Part shown: positions 52,588 to 61,167 of the stretch, piece after piece | Numbering within the stretch: the stretch's first letter is position 1 | How the letters are laid out: each line of letters starts with the position of its first letter | Source: Puia dinghuensis | GTDB taxonomy: Bacteria > Bacteroidota > Bacteroidia > Chitinophagales > Chitinophagaceae | Length of the DNA: 64,000 nt | Direction of reading: 5' to 3' | NCBI GenBank assembly: GCA_026225275.1 | Contig: JAMFSL010000154.1 | Location: 1 to 64,000, forward strand | Notes under the pieces: generated by a model | What the model was told of the DNA's origin: nothing | Seen by the model: only the letters and a program-made list of their open reading frames with translations | Databases searched by the model: none | Position numbers and translations under genes: made by a program

Positions 52588-54578
52588 AAAAGCTGCTTAT
52601 GAAGATAGCCCCTGGTCTTGCCGCATCAATAAATAAAACTATTATGACAACCAAAACGATGCTTGGATCATCCATTCTTCTGACCGCCCTGCTGGCCGTC
52701 AAATGCAGTTCAGGGCCGGGCGGTAGCAGGCAGGAATGGGCCGATCTCAACACGAAGGTGATCGCGGAGTATCATGTAAAGGGAAGGACGCGTACCGATA
52801 TACCCGATACGAAAGTACCATCCAACCTGACGGGCGGCAAAGTGACGAATATGTCCACGCTGCCCGACATCCAGCTGGCCGGGGGCGTAATAGCCAAGGC
52901 GTACTGGGGAAAAGGAGCGCTGATGAGTTTTATTACCATGGCTCCGAATGCGGCGATTCCGGAGAGCAAGATTTCCGGTGAGCGTTTTCTCTTTGTGCTG
53001 TCCGGAGAAGTGAAGGAATGGGTGGATGGCAGCCAGGCTACCTTGCGGGGAGTGCCGCGCGATACGATCGACGGGATTCACGGGAAGGCCCCCGTCCGGG
53101 AATTCCTCTATCTGCAGGACGACGCCCGTACGGCGGTTGCTGCCGGTCCCGGGGGAGCGAAGATCCTGGAAGTATTCAGCCCCGTGCCTGTGGAATATTT
53201 GCACAAGGCCGGCGTCAAGGACATTCCCGATCCCATTTCCATCGATCAGTTCCCGATTCCACCGAGCGTGGAGCCGAATAAAGTATACAATCTTTATGAT
53301 TTGCAGTACGCTCAACTGGTGCCGGGCAGCAATTCCCGAATCGTTTCGGGGAAAGGGGTACAGATGAGTTTTCTGCGGATGAATCCCAACACGAAATTCG
53401 CACGCCATATTCATCCTGAAGAACAGGTGATGTACACCTGGAGGGGAGCGATAGACGAGATACTGCTGGACAAGACCATCAAAATGACGCCGGGCGATAT
53501 CGTGGATCTCCCTTCCGACTTCGTACATGGCGGCAATCTCAGCGCGGAGGGATGTGATGTCATGGACGTATTCTTTCCGCCGCGTACCGACTACAACCAG
53601 TTTCGCGTCAGTCGTGACAGCGGGTATGATGCCATCATTCCAAAGGATGCGACAATAAAGACAGTTGTGGACGGCGGGGCCTCGAAACCGGGCCTTACTT
53701 TCACCGAAGGGCCGGTGTGGCTTGACGGCAAGCTTTATTTTTCCAATATGTATTTCGACAAGGACTTCAAGGGAAATCCCCGCAAGAGTTCACTGGTGGT
53801 AATGAACCCGGATGGAAGGTACCGCAATATCATTCAGGGCCAGATGCAGACCAACGGCCTGCTGGCTGCACCGGACGGTCATCTGATCGTCTGCGATATG
53901 TTCGGCCACAGGCTGCTAAAGATGGATACAACGGGTACTATCCTCAAGGTGCTGGCGGACCAATACCAGGGCAAACCGCTGGACGGTCCCAACGATCTTT
54001 GCATGGATGCGAAAGGCGGCATTTACTTTTCCGACCCGCAGTTCACCGGCGATGCGGTGAAGAATCAGCCGGGCAGGACAGTTTATTACCTTGCGGCTGA
54101 CGGCAAACTGACGCGGTTACTGCCGCCCAATGACTTTGCGATGCCCAATTGTCTCGCGCTGAGCCCTGATGGAAAAACATTGTACATCGATAATACCTAT
54201 GACGACGAGAAATTCTGGAATGTCAATAGCGATAAGGACAACTACGTGTGGGCCTACGACGTGCAGCCCGATGGCACGATTAGGAACGGCCGCAAATTCG
54301 CTGAGCTGTACCTGATGGAGCAGGTGCTGGACCGTCACGGTAAATCATCAGGCGCCGACGGGCTGAGGGTGGATGAGCGGGGCAATGTGTATGTGGCTAC
54401 CTGGGACGGCCTGCAGATCTTCAATCCGCGGGGTGAGTTTGTGGGCATCATCAACTTTCCGACTTATCCCGTCAATCTTGCTTTTGGCGGATCTGACGGC
54501 AAGACCATTTATGTCACCAGCTATAACAAGATCTACAGTATACACAGCAATGTAAAAGGATTATCCCGTGTTCAATAA
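52584..54578 (+). CDS. Double-cupin/SMP-30 gluconolactonase fusion
   Basis: The 664-residue protein has two cupin domains (about 75-215 and 230-340) and a C-terminal SMP-30/gluconolactonase propeller (about 365-655). The second cupin keeps FARHIHPEEQVMY and PGDIVDLPSDFVHGG metal motifs. The first is weaker (AAIPESKISGERFLFVLSG). The lactonase has its metal-binding Glu in FTEGPVWLDGKLYFSN, TNGLLAAPDGHLIVCD and DGPNDLCMDAKGGIYFSDP. It should hydrolyse the lactone made by the upstream dehydrogenase. The ATG at 52584 overlaps that gene's stop. The Met at 52644 gives a cleaner lipoprotein signal (ILLTALLAVKC) and may be the true start. The fusion of cupins to the lactonase is unusual. Confidence 0.85.
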   Translation: MKKLLMKIAPGLAASINKTIMTTKTMLGSSILLTALLAVKCSSGPGGSRQEWADLNTKVIAEYHVKGRTRTDIPDTKVPSNLTGGKVTNMSTLPDIQLAGGVIAKAYWGKGALMSFITMAPNAAIPESKISGERFLFVLSGEVKEWVDGSQATLRGVPRDTIDGIHGKAPVREFLYLQDDARTAVAAGPGGAKILEVFSPVPVEYLHKAGVKDIPDPISIDQFPIPPSVEPNKVYNLYDLQYAQLVPGSNSRIVSGKGVQMSFLRMNPNTKFARHIHPEEQVMYTWRGAIDEILLDKTIKMTPGDIVDLPSDFVHGGNLSAEGCDVMDVFFPPRTDYNQFRVSRDSGYDAIIPKDATIKTVVDGGASKPGLTFTEGPVWLDGKLYFSNMYFDKDFKGNPRKSSLVVMNPDGRYRNIIQGQMQTNGLLAAPDGHLIVCDMFGHRLLKMDTTGTILKVLADQYQGKPLDGPNDLCMDAKGGIYFSDPQFTGDAVKNQPGRTVYYLAADGKLTRLLPPNDFAMPNCLALSPDGKTLYIDNTYDDEKFWNVNSDKDNYVWAYDVQPDGTIRNGRKFAELYLMEQVLDRHGKSSGADGLRVDERGNVYVATWDGLQIFNPRGEFVGIINFPTYPVNLAFGGSDGKTIYVTSYNKIYSIHSNVKGLSRVQ

Positions 54579-57500
54579 AACGATGCTTATGCCAAACTAT
54601 CTATTACCGATGCGCAGTGAGCCCTTGTTGCGCGGGCGATCCTTGCTCAATGGAAGGACCAGTCTGCGCAAGGCTGTGTGCTGCCTGGCCGCCGTTCTTT
54701 GCATGGCTTTCGTCGCCAGGGCGCAGCAGGGACGGACCGAGCAGGATCTGTCAGGAAGCGGCTGGTCGCTCTGGCTCGACCGCGGTGCCGTATGGTACAA
54801 TGACAGCGTCTATCTGCCGCCTGTGGACGTGGCCAAACTGCCGGTCAACCCGCCGACGGAGGGCTGGCAGCGGCTCCATAGCAGTCCGGCTCTGGCCGTC
54901 AGTGTGCCCGGCACCGTGGAGCAGCATTACTGGGGGGCTATTGGCGGCGCAATACAGGATACCGGCGGCAATTATATCGGCGTTTCCTGGTGGAGCCGGA
55001 CTTTCAGGGCGGACCCCGCGTTGAAGGGTAAACATATTACACTGCAATTCCAGTCCGTCAATCTTCGCGCTGAAGTTTTCGTCAACGAGCAGCTGGTCGG
55101 GTATGATGTTGTCGGTAACACACCCTTCGAGGTCGATGCTACCAATGCCATCGACTTTGGCGGCGACAACCGACTGGATATCCGTATCACGGATCCCGTA
55201 GGCAATTTCGAATGGAACGATAACATCCTCATGCGATGGGGCCGCAATCTCGTTCCTGCTGTCCATGGCTTCGGCGGCATTACCGGCAATATTGTGCTGC
55301 GGGCAACCGATGCCCTCCATGTGTCGGATATATACGTGCAGAATCAGCCTGATCCGCATATAGTGAAGATCTTCGTTACGCTGGACAATCGTTCCGCCGC
55401 GCCCCGGGGCGGCCGGCTGAAACTAGCCATACATGAAAAGGGGTCAGCGGCTGTGGTCTGGACGAAGGAGGTGGCGGTTACCGCCTTTTCCGGGGCAAGT
55501 ACTGTCATGGCCGAAGCTAATGTACCTGCCGCACGGTTGTGGGAACTGGCAGTCAACAAGGAGGTTAAACAGGCGGCGGTGTATGAGGCATTTGTTAACT
55601 ATACCGGCGATGACGGCAGCCATGATGTAGCGCAACAACGCTTTGGCTTCCGCTGGTTCGACGTCGAGGACAGGCAGAAAGATCATGATCCCCGGTTCTA
55701 TCTCAACGGGAAGAGGGTGTTCATCATTGCCGCCATGACCCGGGGTTTCTGGCCGACCAACGGCATCTTTCCGACGCCCGCCATGGCGCAACGGGATTTA
55801 AAGACGGTGGAAGATCTCGGTATGAACACGATGCTGATGCATCGGGCTATAGGTCAGCCAATGGTCATGGAATATGCCGATTCTTCGGGATTGTTCACCT
55901 ATGAAGAGCCTGGCGGCTACAGGATCATGCCAAATCCCAATGACTCCATCGACGGACCCGACGACCAGGCCCGCCGCTGGCGGCGCGAAAAACTGCGCCG
56001 TATGATCCTACGTGACCGCTCGCTGCCTTCGTTGATTACCTATAACCTGGAGAATGAAGCGACGATACCGCCAAATGAATACGATATCGCAGACATGAAG
56101 ATGGTGCATGAGCTGGACCCTTCCCGCATCCTCACCTATAACAGCGGCAGCGATATAGATCTGGACTATCATAAGGTGATACCCCACAATCCTTTCAAGC
56201 TTCATATGTACCCATATAACCAACAGCTGCTATATGATGGCTGGTGGGATCAGCATCACTGGTTCGGCTATTCGGGTTATGTCGACGAGAATTACCGCAA
56301 TCCGCGGTTTTACGTGCGGGGCGTAATCAACGGCCCGCGGGCTCCGATGTTGGAAGATTCACTCTATCGCCTCGACAAACGGGAGATCATTTTCTTTGGT
56401 GAGGAAGGGGCTTTTGGTACTATCGTCCGGCTCCAGAAGATCAAGGAGGAGCTCGATACTATCGGGTCTGCCGGATTCCGGGAGAAAGAGCATCTCGATT
56501 GGTACGCTTATTACGACAAATTCCTGGATGAGACTGGTTTTCGGGCATCCTATCCCGATGTCGATAGCCTGACCAGGAGCCTCGGGCGCAACATGCATTA
56601 TTTCCAGGCCCGGAATATTGAGAATGTCCGGATGGGCAATATTGCCGACGCGTATAATATGAATGGTTGGGGATCTGCGAAAACCCGGACCGATGTAGTG
56701 GATATGTACCGAAACCCGACTGCGGATGCCTCTATCATCCGCTATTACACCCGGCCGCTGTATGTAGCCGTGAAGCTCCGCAACAAGGTCGTCCCTTCCG
56801 GGACCACGCCTATCGCGGATTTTTATATCATCAATGAGCTGGATCTGCATGGGCAGTATACGCTTTCGGTCACCCTGACAGGTCCCGGCGCACCTGCTTT
56901 CCACCGGCAGATACCCGTCACCGTAGCGGGTGGGGAAACTTTCGGTCAGCTGCTGACGGAAGGGGTGCAGCTGCCGGCGCTGACTGCTGCGGGTTACTAT
57001 ACGGTTCATGCGGAATTGCTGACCGCATCGCCAGCGGCAAAGGGTGGGTCTGCGGCGGCAATGGGCGCGTCGCCTGCCGCAAAGGGCGCCGACGATATTT
57101 ACGTCGTGGAAGAGAATGCGCGTCATGGAATTTCCAGTCATAGTCTCGTTTTTGAAAATGATCCTATTGTTCACGACTACCTAAAGAATGCAAAAGGCGT
57201 AGACGCGGGTGTCTATAGCCCGGCAGCCGGACGGACGGATGTCATCGTCATTGGGAATGTGCCGGCGACGGCGCTGGATGAGGCGACGCTGAATGACCTG
57301 CTGAATCGTGCTGCGGGCGGGACGCGTATCATCGTTCTCGAACATGCCGACCTTTTCGCCAGGGCCATCAACGATCTTTTGAGGGACAGGCCGCCTCTCT
57401 ATAATGGCGGCGGCATTATCCATTGGGCAGGTGCCGGCAGGTTGTTCGTCGGGAGAAGCCCGCTGCTGGAAGGGCTGCCGCAGGGGCAGGGCATGAGTTG

Positions 57501-57759
57501 GGAATACCAGTGTTTTTATAAGACCACAGATAACGGTGGCAACGGGCTGGTCTCGGGTCTGGCGCTCAATCATGCGCGATCGGAATGGGTAGTGGCTTTG
57601 GGGAACCAGGGCAAAAAGGATATTTTAGGCGCCCTGGTGCGACTGCCGGTTGGACTAGGGAGTGTAACCCTGTCCACCCTTGGTATCCTGCCCAACCTCT
57701 CCACGCACGAGCTCAGCGCAGTGGTAGCAAAACGTCTATTTCTAAATATGTTCGAATAA
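54568..57759 (+). CDS. Secreted GH2-family beta-glycosidase
   Basis: The 1063-residue enzyme has a signal peptide (AVCCLAAVLCMAFVARAQ), a jelly-roll domain (SVNLRAEVFVNEQLVGYD) and a GH2 TIM barrel. The acid/base Glu is in TYNLENEATIP and a nucleophile candidate is the Glu in IIFFGEEGAFG. The barrel ends with long insertions, and the C-terminal third includes a low-complexity Ala/Gly/Lys linker near 825-845 and a distinct C-terminal domain (DVIVIGNVPATAL, then GTRIIVLEHADLF). The start overlaps the lactonase gene by 11 bp; Met6 (54583) or Met15 (54610) are alternatives. Its specificity cannot be read from sequence; it resembles beta-mannosidase or galactosidase relatives. Confidence 0.8.
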   Translation: MFNKTMLMPNYLLPMRSEPLLRGRSLLNGRTSLRKAVCCLAAVLCMAFVARAQQGRTEQDLSGSGWSLWLDRGAVWYNDSVYLPPVDVAKLPVNPPTEGWQRLHSSPALAVSVPGTVEQHYWGAIGGAIQDTGGNYIGVSWWSRTFRADPALKGKHITLQFQSVNLRAEVFVNEQLVGYDVVGNTPFEVDATNAIDFGGDNRLDIRITDPVGNFEWNDNILMRWGRNLVPAVHGFGGITGNIVLRATDALHVSDIYVQNQPDPHIVKIFVTLDNRSAAPRGGRLKLAIHEKGSAAVVWTKEVAVTAFSGASTVMAEANVPAARLWELAVNKEVKQAAVYEAFVNYTGDDGSHDVAQQRFGFRWFDVEDRQKDHDPRFYLNGKRVFIIAAMTRGFWPTNGIFPTPAMAQRDLKTVEDLGMNTMLMHRAIGQPMVMEYADSSGLFTYEEPGGYRIMPNPNDSIDGPDDQARRWRREKLRRMILRDRSLPSLITYNLENEATIPPNEYDIADMKMVHELDPSRILTYNSGSDIDLDYHKVIPHNPFKLHMYPYNQQLLYDGWWDQHHWFGYSGYVDENYRNPRFYVRGVINGPRAPMLEDSLYRLDKREIIFFGEEGAFGTIVRLQKIKEELDTIGSAGFREKEHLDWYAYYDKFLDETGFRASYPDVDSLTRSLGRNMHYFQARNIENVRMGNIADAYNMNGWGSAKTRTDVVDMYRNPTADASIIRYYTRPLYVAVKLRNKVVPSGTTPIADFYIINELDLHGQYTLSVTLTGPGAPAFHRQIPVTVAGGETFGQLLTEGVQLPALTAAGYYTVHAELLTASPAAKGGSAAAMGASPAAKGADDIYVVEENARHGISSHSLVFENDPIVHDYLKNAKGVDAGVYSPAAGRTDVIVIGNVPATALDEATLNDLLNRAAGGTRIIVLEHADLFARAINDLLRDRPPLYNGGGIIHWAGAGRLFVGRSPLLEGLPQGQGMSWEYQCFYKTTDNGGNGLVSGLALNHARSEWVVALGNQGKKDILGALVRLPVGLGSVTLSTLGILPNLSTHELSAVVAKRLFLNMFE

Positions 57760-57768
57760 GCAACTACT

Positions 57769-59262
57769 ATGAAAAAATTGATTTTCGCTGCCTTGCTTCC
57801 GGCGCTGTCGGGCATTACCAGTCAGGCGCAGAATCCGCCGTCCTTCGCCAACCAGTCTCCCCGGCCTCCGGCGCAGCCAGGACAGGAAAGACATTTTCTC
57901 CGGGCGCCCGACGTGTTGCCCGGCACCTTACCAGAAATGCGAACAGCCGCTTACTGGACAGGCAGGATGGAGCATCCCGACGAAGTGGTGATGGGAATGG
58001 AAAAGATCCGGAAGATGAACATGGACTTCATGGAAAGGATGCGGCATCCCGAGCGGATCGACAGTCTTGCCCGGCAACTTATCCTGGCCAAGATAGCGGC
58101 TTATCCCGGACTCTTCTTTTCCGAACCTGATCTTTTCGGGCAAACCGCTGCCCGGCGTGCCGATATTATCCGGTCGACGATCGGGGCGGAGATCAAATAC
58201 ATGCGTCATACCGAATACGGGAACATCCTGGGTATCCAGTATTCCGCCTATGAGCTGGACCGCCTGGAGGCGGAGATGTCGGCGGAAACGGCAGGCGATT
58301 TGCCGCAGGTGCAGCAGGGCATGGCCGTAGAAGCAGCCGACCTGCGCATTGTGCCAATGATCAGTCCCGAGTATGTAGGTCTCGGCGATAAGAACCGTGC
58401 CAGGTGGGATGTATGGAGCCTGGACATCGTCGATATCGGTACACCCGTTCAGATCCTGCATGTATCGAAATCCGGAGGCTATTTGTTCGTGCTGACGTCT
58501 AACGGGTTTGGCTGGCTGCCGGCTGAAAAGATAGCAATTGCCGGGCGGGATGCTGTGGATCGTTATGTGACCGATCAGCATTTTGCGGTCTGCACGGGAG
58601 ATAAGGTACCCTTCTTTGGCGATCCGGACGGGAAGTTCGCATCGGGGTGGCTTCGTATGGGTGATCGCATTCCGCTGGCAGGCGGGGCGGGTCAAAATGC
58701 GGCCGGGACGGGTCCCTACAAGATCATGGTGCCGGTCCGGCAGGCCGATGGCTCTTTGTCCGTGCAGGCCGCATGGCTGAGGGCAGGTGCGGATGTGCAG
58801 GCAGGATATCTTCCCTATACGCGGAGCAACGTCGTTCTGCAATCGCTTAAGCTGCTGGACAACATCTATGATTGGACAGGCGCCTGGATGGGCCGTAACC
58901 ATGCCACCGTGTTACGGGATATTTTCAGCTGTTTTGGCTTCCGTCTTCCGTCCTGCGGGGAACTGCTGTCCGTATACACCGATCACCCGAAATGGATGTC
59001 CGCCAGCACGCCGCGGGAGCGGCAATACAGGGAAGTATTGGCGAATGAGCCTTTCCTGACCTTACAGATCTGCAGCAGCGGTCACAGCCAGTTGTTCCTG
59101 GGGGGCTATGACGGCGTTCCTATCGTCTACGATACTCATGGATACAACTATACGGATACCAGCAGCGGCAAATCGTTGGATATCCGACGCGAGTGTATAG
59201 AGACTATTGCTTTGCCCGATTATTTCCTGAAACAGGACGTGGTGTTTGTCGAGTTGAAATAG
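57769..59262 (+). CDS. SH3-NlpC/P60 protein lacking the catalytic Cys
   Basis: The 497-residue protein has a signal peptide ending near TSQAQ, N-terminal SH3b-type domains (PEYVGLGDKNRARWDVWSLD, then GYLFVLTSNGFGWLPAEKIAI) and a C-terminal NlpC/P60 domain. In active relatives the catalytic Cys lies in a G-x-RDCSxxxRDxF block. Here it reads MGRNHATVLRDIFSCFGF, so the Cys is replaced by His378. The second catalytic residue appears kept as His439 in SSGHSQLFLGGYDG. Active C40 enzymes cleave peptidoglycan stem peptides; this one is probably a binding or inactive form. It starts 9 bp after the GH2 stop, in an operon otherwise devoted to sugars. Confidence 0.75.
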   Translation: MKKLIFAALLPALSGITSQAQNPPSFANQSPRPPAQPGQERHFLRAPDVLPGTLPEMRTAAYWTGRMEHPDEVVMGMEKIRKMNMDFMERMRHPERIDSLARQLILAKIAAYPGLFFSEPDLFGQTAARRADIIRSTIGAEIKYMRHTEYGNILGIQYSAYELDRLEAEMSAETAGDLPQVQQGMAVEAADLRIVPMISPEYVGLGDKNRARWDVWSLDIVDIGTPVQILHVSKSGGYLFVLTSNGFGWLPAEKIAIAGRDAVDRYVTDQHFAVCTGDKVPFFGDPDGKFASGWLRMGDRIPLAGGAGQNAAGTGPYKIMVPVRQADGSLSVQAAWLRAGADVQAGYLPYTRSNVVLQSLKLLDNIYDWTGAWMGRNHATVLRDIFSCFGFRLPSCGELLSVYTDHPKWMSASTPRERQYREVLANEPFLTLQICSSGHSQLFLGGYDGVPIVYDTHGYNYTDTSSGKSLDIRRECIETIALPDYFLKQDVVFVELK

Positions 59263-59315
59263 AACGAATAAACCTTCTTAACTATAACATTATTAATTTG
59301 CAAATCAATTACAAT

Positions 59316-61040
59316 ATGATAAAAATAAAAAAGTTTTTAACCGTAGTATTTTCCTTAGCATTCTGTTTAAAAGTTGCTGGTCAGGAGCCCGGCATCAACC
59401 GTGGAAAACAAAATAATGGACCAGGATCCCAGCCAGTCCCGCTGGACAATGTTGAGTGTCTGTTTGATTCTGCGTTCCAGGTAAAAACGGCTGTGATACT
59501 ATCACAGGCTGCGGCTCAACGAAATAGTGTTCCATTAAGCCTGGTACGTATTGCCAACAATAAGCTGGCCGTCATGGCTCAGGACAAAAACGGAAAACTC
59601 CAGCCTTTTTACATGCGAGGTATTGAAACCGGTTTTTGGGACACTAGAACTGATACCACTAATTATGACACAGTATTTGAAGCCTACCGCAAAATGAACG
59701 CTGATGCCGCCATGTTTATGATACACTGGAGCGACATAGAGCCTGCAGATGGCAAATTCAATTTTTCGTTTACTGACAGCATAGTGGCAACAGCGAAAAA
59801 ATATGGGGTAAAAATTGTATGGGTGCTTTTTATGCATGAACATAGTCATGACATGAAGTGTTTGCCCCCACCCGAAAATTTATGGATGTATAACCTTGAT
59901 ACCAGGGACAGCGTCAATTATGCCATACAATGGATAAAGGACAAAAATGGAGCTATCATAAAAGATATTCCGACACAAAGGCAGAAATTCAGCGAAATAG
60001 TGCCCTGTTATGCAAACCCGATCGTTTATAATCGGATCATCGGGATGCTTGGCCAGCTTGGCGCTCATTATAAAAATTCGGAGTCAGTTATCGGGGTGCA
60101 GATTGGAAATGAGGAAGGCATTAGTTATATGGGATCAGATGCGGATCTCAATCCTTATACAATTTCCTCATTTGAAAGATGGAAAAAGCTGACCGGTGAC
60201 ACCTCGTGGACCAGGTTCAAACTGGCCATAGTGAAGTTATGGTGGTCGAGATTTACAACCGCCTATCATTTGCAGGAACCCTATAAGCTGACTATGTTTA
60301 ATCCCATTGGCGGCGGCCCGGAGAAGGGCGACAGCGGCATTATTGCACGCAGCGGCACAAATGTCACTACTTTCCGCGACAGTAAAATAGATGTTATCGC
60401 TACCATGTTTTATGGTACCGATGCTACCCGGATATGGAAAAATCTTGACGCGATCTACAAAGTTGATAATACCTACAGTTATCCCACGCAGCTGCCTGTT
60501 TTAATGAGCACGGAAATCGGCATCGGAAGGCTTAACACCCTGCCCTATACCCAGGAATTTATGATTAATTTCCTCGAGCGGGGTTCGCAGGGGTTTGCGG
60601 TTTTTGAATATGGCCATATGGCAAGCCTGGAAGGGATGATCAATGCAAACGGAGATGTTTTTCAAAAGTTTATGGCGATGGTGAAAGCTAACGAAGACAT
60701 TATTTGGCCTGGCCTGCCGGGCTCGGGAGATAATATTTCACTATCTGCGAAGACTGGCGGAGCCAAAATTAGCTGCCTTCACAAAGGCAATGAAGGAACG
60801 CTTGGAATCCTGCATTTTCCGGAGGCTATTGATGAAAAGATTTTGGAAACCCAGGTTGAGGTGCCCATAGAAATAACTGTTCAGAAAACAGGCGTGTACG
60901 TTACTGAAATATACAAAGACGGTATTTTGACAGCATCGCGGAAAGACAATATGACAGCCACGAAAGGCAGTCTAGTCACCGTCCATCTGTCAAATAAAGC
61001 AACTGCTTTTATCAAAGTCACAAAGCTCGGTATAAAATAA
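59316..61040 (+). CDS. Secreted GH35/GH42-like beta-galactosidase
   Basis: From the Met at 59316 (MIKIKKFLTVVFSLAFCLKVAGQ, a signal peptide) this is a 574-residue clan GH-A enzyme. The barrel begins FYMRGIETGFWDTRTDTT and has MFMIHWSDIEPADGKFNFS, typical of GH35 and GH42. The acid/base Glu is in VIGVQIGNEEGISY and the nucleophile Glu in LPVLMSTEIGIGR. A C-terminal beta domain follows. It is likely to remove terminal beta-galactose or a similar sugar. An in-frame start 41 codons upstream overlaps the NlpC/P60 gene and would hide the signal, so it was rejected. Codon use is more AT-rich than in the GH2 and NlpC/P60 genes before it. Confidence 0.8.
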   Translation: MIKIKKFLTVVFSLAFCLKVAGQEPGINRGKQNNGPGSQPVPLDNVECLFDSAFQVKTAVILSQAAAQRNSVPLSLVRIANNKLAVMAQDKNGKLQPFYMRGIETGFWDTRTDTTNYDTVFEAYRKMNADAAMFMIHWSDIEPADGKFNFSFTDSIVATAKKYGVKIVWVLFMHEHSHDMKCLPPPENLWMYNLDTRDSVNYAIQWIKDKNGAIIKDIPTQRQKFSEIVPCYANPIVYNRIIGMLGQLGAHYKNSESVIGVQIGNEEGISYMGSDADLNPYTISSFERWKKLTGDTSWTRFKLAIVKLWWSRFTTAYHLQEPYKLTMFNPIGGGPEKGDSGIIARSGTNVTTFRDSKIDVIATMFYGTDATRIWKNLDAIYKVDNTYSYPTQLPVLMSTEIGIGRLNTLPYTQEFMINFLERGSQGFAVFEYGHMASLEGMINANGDVFQKFMAMVKANEDIIWPGLPGSGDNISLSAKTGGAKISCLHKGNEGTLGILHFPEAIDEKILETQVEVPIEITVQKTGVYVTEIYKDGILTASRKDNMTATKGSLVTVHLSNKATAFIKVTKLGIK

Positions 61041-61106
61041 ACACAAAAACAGGGGGATTTAGGGCTAAGGCGCATATTAGGTCAATCGGATCAATTTTTT
61101 GGACAA

Positions 61107-61123
61107 TCGAATTAACAATTCGA
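61107..61123. promoter_or_regulatory. 17-bp palindrome over -33 region of second SusC
   Basis: TCGAATTAACAATTCGA is a perfect 7-bp inverted repeat with a 3-bp centre. It lies 13 bp upstream of the TACATTTG -7-like element, so it covers the expected -33 region. It contains ACAATTCG, the same core as the dyad upstream of the first HTCS gene, and its right arm begins the ACAATTCGACAAG box shared with 28092-28104. Confidence 0.5.
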
Positions 61124-61135
61124 CAAGTCGCATTT

Positions 61136-61143
61136 TACATTTG
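61136..61143 (+). promoter_or_regulatory. -7-like promoter element TACATTTG
   Basis: TACATTTG matches the Bacteroidota -7 consensus TAnnTTTG exactly, 24 bp upstream of the SusC start codon. A TTTG at the normal -33 distance is missing; the palindrome at 61107-61123 occupies that place. This suggests a promoter that needs an activator. Confidence 0.45.
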
Positions 61144-61167
61144 ACCCACAAAAGTAAAACTGCCAAA

